From the NCBI GenBank assembly GCA_031276985.1, contig JAISMA010000215.1:1-21176 (forward strand): 21,176 nucleotides of DNA. Reading direction: 5' to 3'. This document shows, one piece after another, positions 14,778-21,176 of this stretch. Position 1 is the stretch's first letter; each line of letters opens with the position of its first letter. The translations under genes were made by a program, and so were the position numbers. The stretch comes from Helicobacteraceae bacterium. Its GTDB lineage: Bacteria; Campylobacterota; Campylobacteria; Campylobacterales; SZUA-545. A model generated the notes under the pieces. It searched no databases, was not told the DNA's origin, and saw nothing but the letters and a program-made list of their open reading frames with translations.

Positions 14778-15251
14778 ATGAATTACTACAAAACAATCGA
14801 CAATCGGGTCTACGCATACGGCGACGATCAAATGCAATGGGTCGCGGACAATAACAAGATCGCGGAACTCGGCTTAACGCCGATTAGCGAAGCGGAAGCG
14901 TTGGCGATTACAAATCCGCCGCCTACAAAAGAGCAAAGGATAGCGCGAGAGATCGCGGCGATTAACCGCGAAAGAGACGCGGAACTCGCGGCGCTTATCG
15001 TGGAGTATAACGGCGCAAAATACGACGCGGACGAAAAGTCGCAACTAAGAATGACGGCGGTATTGTCGCTGTTGTCCGTCGCGGGCGAAAACGCAACGCA
15101 AGAGTGGATAGACGCGGACAATATCACGCGATCGCTAACCGCTAACGATTTCGCGCAAATCGGCGAGATTATCGCGCAAAAAGTAACGCAGATAATGTTT
15201 GAAGCGCGGCAAAGAAAAGACGCGGCAATCGCGGAGATTGAAGGCGAATAA
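14778..15251 (+). CDS. DUF4376-type phage protein (fibre-associated)
   Basis: The 157-residue protein starts with a short beta module (YYKTIDNRVYAYGDDQMQWV) like tail-fibre assembly proteins, then a helical charged stretch (about 50-80, IAREIAAINRERDAELAA), and a C-terminal DUF4376 region with YNGAKYDADEKSQLRM and ITRSLTANDFAQIGEIIAQ. DUF4376 proteins commonly lie just after tail fibre genes; they may act as fibre chaperones or minor tail components, but this is not established. ATG at 14778 with AGGAG at 14768-14772. Ends with a TAATG overlap to the next gene. Confidence 0.75.
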   Translation: MNYYKTIDNRVYAYGDDQMQWVADNNKIAELGLTPISEAEALAITNPPPTKEQRIAREIAAINRERDAELAALIVEYNGAKYDADEKSQLRMTAVLSLLSVAGENATQEWIDADNITRSLTANDFAQIGEIIAQKVTQIMFEARQRKDAAIAEIEGE

Positions 15252-15604
15252 TGTTAGTTATAACGCCCGTCTCTAAACGTAGATTTCGGCTAGTGAAATG
15301 CTTCACGCGCAACGGAATAAACGTTCCGTCGGGGTTTGAGTTTGACGGCGCGAGCATACCGCGCATTTTTTGGAGTATTTTCGCGCCGCATGAATACTTA
15401 ACGTCGAGCGTTATACACGATTTCGGATACGCGAGAGCGATTTATTTTTACGAACGCGGCGGTTACGACGCGGCGCGGGATTGGTTTAAGAAGGCGGACA
15501 CGGCTTTTCTAGCGGCGTTAAAAGAGGATGATCGGCGCGTGGCGCGATTATTTTATAACGCGGTTAGATTTTACCGCTGGGTTAAATACCCAAAGGCTAG
15601 GTAA
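15251..15604 (+). CDS. DUF1353 phage protein
   Basis: The 117 residues show the DUF1353 pattern: INVPSGFEFDGASIPRIFW (about 24-42), then a conserved SVIHDFGYARAIY (about 56-69) with the His-Asp pair. The fold suggests a small metal- or ligand-binding protein, and some copies lie near lysis genes and have been suggested to act on cell walls, without proof. It is coupled on both sides by 1-base TAATG overlaps, placing it in the lysis/fibre operon. Confidence 0.85.
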   Translation: MLVITPVSKRRFRLVKCFTRNGINVPSGFEFDGASIPRIFWSIFAPHEYLTSSVIHDFGYARAIYFYERGGYDAARDWFKKADTAFLAALKEDDRRVARLFYNAVRFYRWVKYPKAR

Positions 15605-15915
15605 TGGCGACGCGGCGCGTTTGGCAATTTAGATTGTTTTTAATCGGCGCGTTAATCTCGTGCGGATTATCGGCTTTTGCGATTTACACAATCGCGTTTA
15701 TAACCGCCGAAATAAGCTGGGCGTTAGCCGCGCTAACAATCGGCGCGTGCGCCCTGCCCGCGATCTTGTTAGGACTGCCTTATCTAAACGGCAAATTCTA
15801 CTTTAGCTATACGCGGCAACACGGGCTAAAATTCGGCGAGGAACGCCGATCAAGAAAGCGCAAATCAGCCACTAAAGAACACTGCGATCATGCGGAATGG
15901 ATCGACGATGAATAA
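15604..15915 (+). CDS. Small two-helix membrane protein, lysis cassette
   Basis: The 103-residue protein has two hydrophobic helices (about 10-32 and 37-58) linked by a short loop, then a basic tail (RRSRKRK) and an acidic end. A holin or holin antagonist would have this topology, but many phage membrane proteins do. It overlaps DUF1353 by one base, and the following holin-like gene starts within its last codons. I recognise no family. Confidence 0.7.
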   Translation: MATRRVWQFRLFLIGALISCGLSAFAIYTIAFITAEISWALAALTIGACALPAILLGLPYLNGKFYFSYTRQHGLKFGEERRSRKRKSATKEHCDHAEWIDDE

Positions 15916-16147
15916 CGGACGACGGCGCGACGATACAAAGATCGATCTGTTAATCGACGAAGTTAAGCAGATTCGTATATCGCAAGCGCGGCAGGAAGAG
16001 CAAATGAAAGCCTTCGCGGACAAACACGACGATCTGAAAGACGATATTAAGAGTTTGCAGGGCAATCAGCGAAAAGCGGCGTGGGCGATTGTGGGCGCGT
16101 TTATCGCCGCTATCGCTAATTTTATTTGGCAAGGAACGTCGAAATGA
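15908..16147 (+). CDS. Holin-like protein (XhlA/hemolysin type topology)
   Basis: The 79-residue protein has an N-terminal charged coiled coil (about 10-52, with many heptad-spaced I/L/V) and a C-terminal membrane helix (AAWAIVGAFIAAIANFIW, 57-74). This is the layout of XhlA-like phage proteins that work with a holin in lysis. I place the start at ATG 15908, overlapping the upstream stop, rather than the ATG at 15890, because the former gives the usual tight coupling. It ends in ATGA with the Rz-like gene. Function is inferred from topology and neighbours. Confidence 0.7.
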   Translation: MNNGRRRDDTKIDLLIDEVKQIRISQARQEEQMKAFADKHDDLKDDIKSLQGNQRKAAWAIVGAFIAAIANFIWQGTSK

Positions 16148-16527
16148 TTAAATATCTAGGCATAGGCGCGGCGTTAGCGATCTTGATTGCGTCCATAATC
16201 GCGGTTAATCTCAAGCTCAAGAATTCGGCGCAAGAAGTAGAGATTGGCGATTTGACGGCGCGATTAAATCAGGTTGTCGCGGCGAATAAACAAAGCGACG
16301 AGACAATCCGCAAAGCTATCGAATACTACGAGTCGCAAATCGCGGATTATCTAGTCGCGCTAAACGACGAGCGCGAGGCGCATAATGAAACGCGAAAGCT
16401 AATCGCGCAGATTGAAAGCCGCGATATAGATTCTGCGACTTCGCGCAGAATGACAACGCCGCGTAAAACAGAGTGCGCGATAACCACAAGCGGCGATCCT
16501 ATTTTGGAGGCGCTCAATGCGAATTAA
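16144..16527 (+). CDS. Rz-like inner-membrane spanin
   Basis: The 127-residue protein has one N-terminal membrane helix (about 4-27, LGIGAALAILIASIIAVNL) and a long periplasmic coiled coil (about 32-100). This is i-spanin (Rz) topology; spanins link inner and outer membranes and fuse them at lysis. Start ATG 16144 overlaps the previous stop (ATGA), which I prefer to the ATG at 16126. The outer-membrane partner is expected nearby: the lipoprotein at 16738-17001. It overlaps the next gene by 11 bases. Confidence 0.65.
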   Translation: MIKYLGIGAALAILIASIIAVNLKLKNSAQEVEIGDLTARLNQVVAANKQSDETIRKAIEYYESQIADYLVALNDEREAHNETRKLIAQIESRDIDSATSRRMTTPRKTECAITTSGDPILEALNAN

Positions 16528-16750
16528 AAAATATATAAAAGTAATCGCGGTATGTATATGGGCGTTATTGTGTTGCGCGATAATCGTGCCGATCGTATTT
16601 GTTTTTTGTTGCGCGTTAAAGCTAATATCTAGGATATGGGAAGCGTTTGCTGGATTTGGCGAGGATATAACCGAATTCGCCAAAATAGCAAGCGAGAGCG
16701 TAGATGATTTTTTTGGCGATATAATAAAGGCGACAAAATGCGCGAAGTAA
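16517..16750 (+). CDS. Small membrane protein between spanin-like genes
   Basis: Seventy-seven residues. A hydrophobic Cys-containing stretch spans about residues 7-36 (VIAVCIWALLCCAIIVPIVF), probably one or two passes, followed by an amphipathic, acidic C-terminus (FGEDITEFAKIASESVDDFF). Start ATG has TTGGAGG at 16504-16510. It is not a known family to me; a holin is the obvious guess from size, topology and place. It overlaps the lipoprotein gene by 13 bases. Confidence 0.65.
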   Translation: MRIKKYIKVIAVCIWALLCCAIIVPIVFVFCCALKLISRIWEAFAGFGEDITEFAKIASESVDDFFGDIIKATKCAK

Positions 16751-17001
16751 TTAAGTATTTCGTTCAGTTTTTGGCGATCATCGCGGCGATTGTTTTTCTG
16801 TGGTTTTTGACGGGATGCGCGAAGCCGCAAATCATCACGGAGTATCGCTATATTGATCGCAATTGCACAACGCCCGCCGAAGTAATCGCGCCGAACGAGC
16901 GGTTGCCAATCCGCTGGTTAGCGATTGATATAAACGCGACGCGCTACTATTGCACGGCGCAGGGCGCGTCGTTGCTAACAAATCTAAGGAGTTGCAAATG
17001 A
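16738..17001 (+). CDS. Small lipoprotein, candidate outer-membrane spanin (Rz1-like)
   Basis: The 87 residues begin with a long hydrophobic signal (about 5-24) ending in lipobox LTGC (C27), giving a mature lipoprotein of about 61 residues with three further Cys (about 45, 74, 86). Rz1-type o-spanins are small lipoproteins like this, although this one is not proline-rich and is separate from the i-spanin gene rather than nested in it. Three extra Cys suggest disulfide bonds in the periplasm. Its location two genes after the Rz-like protein supports the role, but a different envelope lipoprotein cannot be ruled out. Confidence 0.65.
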   Translation: MREVIKYFVQFLAIIAAIVFLWFLTGCAKPQIITEYRYIDRNCTTPAEVIAPNERLPIRWLAIDINATRYYCTAQGASLLTNLRSCK

Positions 17002-17366
17002 AACCAGAATTAAAGGCAATGATTAGCCAGCCAATGCGAGACAAAACAACGGAGCAAATCCGCGCCGAAAGAGAAGCGGCGGTTAAATGGCTGGACGAGA
17101 AGGGTTATCTTGTGGTTGATACGGTGTACGAGGAAATGCCGCTCGCATTAAATCCGAACGTAGCGCGCTTGTCGAAAGCGATTAGGGCTTTGTCCGACGT
17201 TCATGCCGTTTGCTTTATCGGCGATTGGCGGAATGCGAGAGGTTGCAAGATTGAGCGAGCAATCGCGGAGGCTTATGGAGTTGAGATATTGGAGTTTGCG
17301 CCCGACGATTTCGCCCTGCCAAACAAGACGCAAAATAACTTTTGCGACTGCGAGCATTGCCAATGA
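16998..17366 (+). CDS. DUF4406-like protein (nucleoside deoxyribosyltransferase-like fold)
   Basis: The 122-residue protein carries the DUF4406 pattern: MISQPMRDKTTEQIRAEREA (opening 'ISqPM' loop), GYLVVDTVY, then LSDVHAVCFIGDWRNARGCK and IERAIAEAYGVEI. The family is related to nucleoside 2-deoxyribosyltransferases, so nucleotide or modified-base metabolism is the best guess. The start ATG 16998 (AAGGAG upstream, overlapping the lipoprotein stop) is preferred over an upstream ATG at 16950, because the family begins at this methionine. Unusual is the C-terminal CDCEHC motif (about 116-121), a possible metal site. It sits in a lysis/fibre operon, an odd place for an enzyme. Confidence 0.75.
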   Translation: MKPELKAMISQPMRDKTTEQIRAEREAAVKWLDEKGYLVVDTVYEEMPLALNPNVARLSKAIRALSDVHAVCFIGDWRNARGCKIERAIAEAYGVEILEFAPDDFALPNKTQNNFCDCEHCQ

Positions 17367-17842
17367 GTTACGATTACGAAGCGAAAACGCCGATCGAGCT
17401 TAACGACGACGGCGAATGGACGGCGAGCGCGGACGGCGCGGTTATCTTTGACGGAACGTTTACGCCAAGCGGACAATTCGGCTGGGAAATCAAGATAGAC
17501 GATTCAACGCTGGATCGATATTTGGACGTTTATGAACAGGGTAATCAGATCAAGGTTGTTAAATCCACGCCGATCGCGGCTGGTCAAACGTATAAATTCA
17601 CGACGCGGGGATACGCTTTAGCCGAAAAGTCGTTTGAATTCGCGCCGTCGATTATCGAAGGCGGATCGGGCGGCGGAAGCGGAAGCGGAAGCGGCGGAAC
17701 GGTTAATAGCGTTAATGAGATTGAACCCGATAGCGACGGCGATGTTCAACTAACCTATACATACGCAACGCAAGCCGAATTTGAAGCGGACGAGGCGAAT
17801 ATCCCGATCGGCGCGATTGTAGTTAAGTTATACGAGGAGTAG
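17363..17842 (+). CDS. Putative fibre or adhesin-like protein with Gly/Ser linker
   Basis: The 159 residues from ATG 17363 (overlapping the previous stop, ATGA) have a beta-rich N-terminal part (about 1-95) ending in a natural flexible linker, GGSGGGSGSGSGG (about 100-112), then a small module (113-159) with VNSVNEIEPDSDGDVQLTY, a pattern seen in phage fibre and baseplate upper proteins. I read it as a two-domain virion appendage, with the linker separating virion-bound and distal modules. The adjacent 376-residue gene also carries a Gly/Ser linker. No family can be named with confidence. Confidence 0.65.
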   Translation: MSYDYEAKTPIELNDDGEWTASADGAVIFDGTFTPSGQFGWEIKIDDSTLDRYLDVYEQGNQIKVVKSTPIAAGQTYKFTTRGYALAEKSFEFAPSIIEGGSGGGSGSGSGGTVNSVNEIEPDSDGDVQLTYTYATQAEFEADEANIPIGAIVVKLYEE

Positions 17843-17845
17843 AGA

Positions 17846-18976
17846 ATGGCAAAGATGTATCTAAAAACTACGGAAGGGTTTGTAGAGATTGGCGGGAGTT
17901 CTAGCGGAAGCGGAAGCAGCGCGCCAACATTCAATTCGCCAGATTACAGCAATGCCGAAAGCGATAATAAAATCACGATACCGACCGCCGATACAGGCGA
18001 TCGGACATATTCATGGACAGTCGAAAAAGACGGCTTTATTCAGTTTGAACTCGGCAATGAAGGCGGGACACATTACGGCGGCGGAATCTTTGGGCGTATA
18101 AACAGCGCTAGAGTTTTAGCCGTAGCGGAAGGCTGGGTGTGGAATGACGGCGTGTTTGGCGTAAAAAAAGGCGATATTGTTAGCGTTAATATACCCACGA
18201 AACAAGCTAATGACACCGCCAAAGTAAGATGTTATTTTATACCGCCATTATTTAGCGTTACAGAACAAACGCCATTAGCTACGGATTATTACGATTATTC
18301 GGCGGGCGACGGCGTTAATCATATAACGACTAACGGCGGCGAGTGGATAGCCGATAATGACGGGATCGTTGTTTGCAGTATGGGTAGACATGCCGTTGGA
18401 AGCGCGGGTTTTCTTAACACTATATACGCAATTGATAACAAGTCCGTATATACTGATAACATATTAGCCGTTCCAGCGGACGGTTGGGCAGAATCGACCA
18501 CTACGCTAGAAATATCCAAAGGGCAAACGATTAGAATGAATGCGTTTGGTTTGCCCGATAGCGAATTAGAAATTTACTGCCGTTTCTATCCGCGAAAGTA
18601 TAAAAGCATTCAGCCGCAAGAGTTTCAATACTCGACCGACGAAAAGTGGGTAGGAAAGTATTGGATCGACGGTAAAAAGATTTATGCAAAAGTATTTGAG
18701 CAAGATTACACCCCGACAATGTCGTGGGAAATGTACACCATACCAATCGCGGATTTAGGCATTGATCGCGTAGTATCGGCGGAAGGATATGCGGATCGAC
18801 TTTCAGATCATCACGCGAGCGGAGTCATACCTTACACTAACAATATGACGGGTAATTTGATTGAGTTTAGGTGGGGACATATTAGCAAAGAATCGGGGAT
18901 CATGTTTCACGCGATCAGCAATAGCGACTCAGAGGTTTTTCGCGTAACGATCACGCTTTATTATACGAAGGCTTAA
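17846..18976 (+). CDS. Receptor-binding or tail-fibre-like protein with two related domains
   Basis: The 376-residue protein starts with a short adaptor (MAKMYLKTTEGFVEI), a Ser/Gly linker (16-25), then two related beta domains: one from about 50 (YSWTVEKDGFIQF...LAVAEGWVW...VKKGDIVSVNI) and one from about 160 (GEWIADNDGIVVCS...LAVPADGWAES...ISKGQTIRMNA). A C-terminal domain (about 265-376, EKWVGKYWIDGKKIYAKVF, then a final TITLYYTK) is widespread in phage tail proteins. It is a likely host-binding tip. ATG 17846 has GAGGAG at 17834-17839. Confidence 0.75.
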   Translation: MAKMYLKTTEGFVEIGGSSSGSGSSAPTFNSPDYSNAESDNKITIPTADTGDRTYSWTVEKDGFIQFELGNEGGTHYGGGIFGRINSARVLAVAEGWVWNDGVFGVKKGDIVSVNIPTKQANDTAKVRCYFIPPLFSVTEQTPLATDYYDYSAGDGVNHITTNGGEWIADNDGIVVCSMGRHAVGSAGFLNTIYAIDNKSVYTDNILAVPADGWAESTTTLEISKGQTIRMNAFGLPDSELEIYCRFYPRKYKSIQPQEFQYSTDEKWVGKYWIDGKKIYAKVFEQDYTPTMSWEMYTIPIADLGIDRVVSAEGYADRLSDHHASGVIPYTNNMTGNLIEFRWGHISKESGIMFHAISNSDSEVFRVTITLYYTKA

Positions 18977-18977
18977 T

Positions 18978-19040
18978 ATGGACGCGAAAAGGTTAAGCGA
19001 AAACCAAAACGAAAGGGTAGACAATGGCGCTAAAATCTGA
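18978..19040 (+). CDS. Possible 20-codon leader peptide
   Basis: ATG 18978 opens MDAKRLSENQNERVDNGAKI, ending at TGA 19038-19040, 17 bases inside the next gene. Such an overlapping mini-frame could couple translation of the two neighbours. There is no clear Shine-Dalgarno in front, so the chance it is only a gap frame is high. Confidence 0.15.
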   Translation: MDAKRLSENQNERVDNGAKI

Positions 19041-21114
19041 AAGTCTGTTACCGTATATCGGGCAGATTCAATACAAAAATCCGTGGGGCGAAGTTGCGAA
19101 AGGATTTGAGAATCTCGGCAAAGTAGCCGTAGCTTACGGCGAGGGCGAGCAAAAGCGCGAGGCGCAAGGCTATCAAAACAAGCAAACGCAAGCGCAAACC
19201 GATCAAACGAACGCGACAACAGAGGGAATCAGACACACATCGGGAGTTAAACAAACGCCCGTTACTCAAAGACCAGACGGAACGTGGGTCTACAAGCTGT
19301 TTGACATGGATAGTAATGCGGTCGCGGGGAGTAACTATGATCTGTTTAGCGGGAGATCGTTCCTCGACGAGTATTGGCAAAATGAAATGGAAGCGGCGAG
19401 GCAAAGAGACGCGGCGAAGCAAACAGGCGGCGCAAGCGTTAGCGGCAAGGCTGGCGAGGCGACGCGCCCTTTAGATAACGGAGCGGCGACTCCTAAAACC
19501 GCCGACGCGAAAAAAAAGACGAGCGGAATGTCCGCCGAACAGCAAGAGGCGATGGAAGCGTATCGCAAAGACAGAACGGAAGGGCAAGCGGCGAGAAAAG
19601 CCGCGAAAACCGCGAACGCAAACAGCGATCCCTATCCGTCGCCGTTGCGGTGGGGTAAGAGATCGGCGCAATCGGCGCAAACGCCCGCTTCGCAAACGCC
19701 GTCGGCGCAATCGCCCGCTTCGCAATCGGCGCAATCGGCGCAAACGCCGCCGCCGCAAAATCCGCCGAAAATACCGCAATACCTGTTATCGCAAACGGGA
19801 AAGCAAACCGCGAACGATAGCGGCGATCCCTATGCGTCGCCGTTGTTGTGGGGCAAACCGCCGCCGCGAAATACGCAAACGCCGCAATTGACTGCGGAAC
19901 ATGTGGAATACCTCGCTAAAATAAACGACGCCGTATTGAAAAATCGATCGACGCAAGGGGAAGAGGATCGGGCGCAAGAAACGCATCCGTTTAATCTTGA
20001 ACAGATGCGATTGGCAAATCTAACGACGGCGCAAACGCTCCCCGTTAAACTCGCCAAAGACGAAGCGGACATTAGACATACTAACGCGCAAACATACAGG
20101 ATTTATAACCCGCTTGAGAAAGAAATTAAAGACCCGTTAGAGCGCGAAGTTTATGAAACGTATGGTTACATTCGTAGATCGCAACCCGACGACGTTGTTA
20201 AAGCTACGCAAATTGTTACTAATCCTAGCTTGACGTGGGGTGGCAAACTTAACGAGTTGGGGCTTCTTTTCAAAGGTAAAGCCGAATTGGGAGTTAGTAG
20301 CAGAACGCCGACTAAATCGGAGGGCGCGGCAATGCAAGAAGCGGCTACAATGGGAAAATTAGGGCAAAGCATGGTTCTGCATTGGGACGATTGGTACACG
20401 GGCGGAGTTCCAAACGATATTCGCAGAGGAATCAATTACGTTTTTGGGACTAAAGGCGAGCAAGAATCGGCTTTGGAACAAGCGGTAGAATGGTTCTCCG
20501 CTCTGCCTCGCCACGAATTATTCGGCTCGGCTTTCACCAAAAATGAGCAAGATATATTTGAGCAATTATATGCCTCGCTACATTCGGGCGACTCGGAATT
20601 CCCCGCGAAAGCGTATAAAGCGCTTAACATAGCTATAGGCAGGTTGGACGCTCAATACCGTATATTACGCGCCGCAGGCAAATCGTTTGATGAAGGTATA
20701 TTTATTACGACGCTTAACGATTTAGAGGCGGCGCGGACACTTGCTGAACTTAGAGGCTGGGGGACAGATATAGACAGAGGACTTTATGGCAGACCCTCGA
20801 AAGCCGAAAGCAAAAAGCAGGTAAAAGAAATGGGCGGTTTAAATCTCGAAATGATCGCGAGACAACTCGGCGGCGCGGGAAGCGGTGGCGGCGAAAATAA
20901 CGCGACGAAAGAGGAGCCTGTTGATTATAATCCTATCGCCGAAAGAGAAGCGGCGCGTAAAGCGCAAGAGCAAAACGCGACGAAAACGCAAGAAACGAAC
21001 GCGACGACGACGGGAACTCCGCCCGCGACGAAAACGCAAGAAACGAACGCGACGACGACGGGACAAATTCGCGCGGTCGATCTAAAACCCGAACAGATAC
21101 CAAAACTCTTTTAG
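19024..21114 (+). CDS. Large low-complexity virion-associated protein
   Basis: The 696-residue protein is not recognised. It starts with a structured helical part (about 1-120), then a Gln/Ser/Pro/Ala-rich stretch (about 200-270, repeated SAQTP/PASQ words), two copies of a motif DPYxSPLxWGK (D202 and D268), a helix-rich middle (about 290-610, including LPRHELFGSAFTKNEQDIFE), and a C-terminal NATKTQETNATTTG repeat. This layout recalls internal virion or ejection proteins of podovirus-type phages, but that is a guess. ATG 19024 has an AAAGGG about nine bases before it. Only structured parts are likely to give database hits. Confidence 0.8.
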   Translation: MALKSESLLPYIGQIQYKNPWGEVAKGFENLGKVAVAYGEGEQKREAQGYQNKQTQAQTDQTNATTEGIRHTSGVKQTPVTQRPDGTWVYKLFDMDSNAVAGSNYDLFSGRSFLDEYWQNEMEAARQRDAAKQTGGASVSGKAGEATRPLDNGAATPKTADAKKKTSGMSAEQQEAMEAYRKDRTEGQAARKAAKTANANSDPYPSPLRWGKRSAQSAQTPASQTPSAQSPASQSAQSAQTPPPQNPPKIPQYLLSQTGKQTANDSGDPYASPLLWGKPPPRNTQTPQLTAEHVEYLAKINDAVLKNRSTQGEEDRAQETHPFNLEQMRLANLTTAQTLPVKLAKDEADIRHTNAQTYRIYNPLEKEIKDPLEREVYETYGYIRRSQPDDVVKATQIVTNPSLTWGGKLNELGLLFKGKAELGVSSRTPTKSEGAAMQEAATMGKLGQSMVLHWDDWYTGGVPNDIRRGINYVFGTKGEQESALEQAVEWFSALPRHELFGSAFTKNEQDIFEQLYASLHSGDSEFPAKAYKALNIAIGRLDAQYRILRAAGKSFDEGIFITTLNDLEAARTLAELRGWGTDIDRGLYGRPSKAESKKQVKEMGGLNLEMIARQLGGAGSGGGENNATKEEPVDYNPIAEREAARKAQEQNATKTQETNATTTGTPPATKTQETNATTTGQIRAVDLKPEQIPKLF
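20977..21063 (+). repeat. Exact 39-base direct repeat near end of the large virion gene
   Basis: Positions 20977-21015 and 21025-21063 are identical and 48 bases apart, encoding two copies of ATKTQETNATTTG. A partial copy of the first word lies at about 20898. This low-complexity tail is probably disordered. Confidence 0.85.
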
Positions 21115-21127
21115 TTGAAAGCGCGGC

Positions 21128-21168
21128 GACGTTTAATTGGTAAACGTCTATAATCGCTCCATTATAGA
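21128..21168. promoter_or_regulatory. Two overlapping perfect inverted repeats before an unseen gene
   Basis: GACGTTTA (21128-21135) pairs with TAAACGTC (21141-21148) around a 5-base loop. TCTATAAT (21147-21154) pairs with ATTATAGA (21161-21168) around CGCTCC. The two share bases 21147-21148, so they cannot both fold fully. A GGAGG (21171-21175) follows directly, so a gene starts just past the window. The second stem contains TATAAT, so it could be a promoter operator, a terminator/anti-terminator pair or a ribosome-site switch. Confidence 0.55.
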
Positions 21169-21176
21169 TAGGAGGC

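Larger units (their letters stand above)
7454..21176 (+). mobile_element. Phage or prophage segment, right end outside the window
   Basis: Helicase, both terminase subunits, tail fibre, DUF4376, DUF1353, holin-like, Rz-like and lipoprotein genes, and further fibre proteins form one continuous block, all on the plus strand except a thermonuclease. Junctions are 1- or 4-base overlaps. No integrase, repressor, portal, capsid or tape measure is present in the visible part. Base composition and GATC-rich words match the chromosomal segment, suggesting long adaptation to this host. The left boundary is put at the helicase gene; the true attachment site could be anywhere from 6922 to 7453, or left of the nuclease cassette. 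Confidence 0.8.

Noticed and set aside
15890..15907. Upstream ATG for the XhlA-like gene (also 16126 for the Rz-like, 16950 for DUF4406, 17342 for the linker protein)
   Set aside because: Each adds residues unlike the family and deepens overlap with the gene before; the downstream ATG with 1-, 4- or 8-base overlap is the pattern in this operon.
19471..19779. Arg-rich minus-strand frame over the low-complexity part of the large virion gene
   Set aside because: Repeated RRLRR words are the antisense of GCGCAAACGCC-type repeats; not a real basic protein.
21115..21154. TTGAAA plus TATAAT as a sigma-70 promoter
   Set aside because: The spacing is 28 bases, too long for a -35/-10 pair; the TATAAT is part of an inverted repeat and is described there instead.

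Overview
The window joins a bacterial chromosome segment (about 1-4900), a small restriction-modification-like module (about 4910-6921), a 530-base gene-poor stretch and the start of a phage or prophage (about 7454 to the right edge). The chromosomal part carries the order enolase, short FtsB/DivIC-like protein, AMIN-domain protein, shikimate kinase. This order, together with a flagellin-glycosylation type pseB, points to Campylobacterota (the epsilon group, Helicobacter/Campylobacter/Sulfurimonas relatives). Base composition is moderately GC-rich for that group and GATC-containing words are very common, so an uncultured lineage rather than a classic AT-rich Campylobacter is likely. The species cannot be named from the sequence.

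Region 1 (76-4788, all plus strand) is a tight run of genes with stop/start overlaps: eno, ftsB-like, AMIN protein and aroK, then a repeat-rich 280-base gap that may hold a doubtful small gene, a membrane-anchored alpha/beta hydrolase, and pseB. The expected partner pseC does not follow. Instead, at 4774-4905 the minus strand carries what looks like the last 44 codons of a foreign or displaced gene, cut off at the start of the next module.

Region 2 (4910-6921) is a two-gene cassette visibly richer in A+T than its surroundings: an EcoRI-family adenine methyltransferase and, overlapping it by ATGA, a DUF262 (GmrSD/ParB-like) protein with a C-terminal HNH nuclease. It is best read as a self-versus-foreign DNA discrimination module. 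A C10 tract with G-quadruplex potential on the minus strand follows 3 bases after the nuclease stop. Then come hairpin repeats and short direct repeats that might be an origin.

Region 3 (7454-21114) is phage: a DnaB-like helicase, a DUF736-like protein, large then small terminase, a secreted thermonuclease on the opposite strand, a long late operon with side-tail-fibre-like protein, DUF4376 and DUF1353 proteins, a lysis cassette of small membrane proteins (holin-like, Rz-like, lipoprotein), a DUF4406 protein, two further fibre or receptor-binding proteins, and a 696-residue low-complexity protein. No portal, capsid, protease, tape measure, integrase or repressor is seen; head genes, if present, must lie beyond the right edge. 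The last 50 bases hold two overlapping perfect inverted repeats just upstream of a strong Shine-Dalgarno sequence for an unseen next gene.

No rRNA, tRNA or CRISPR array was recognised.
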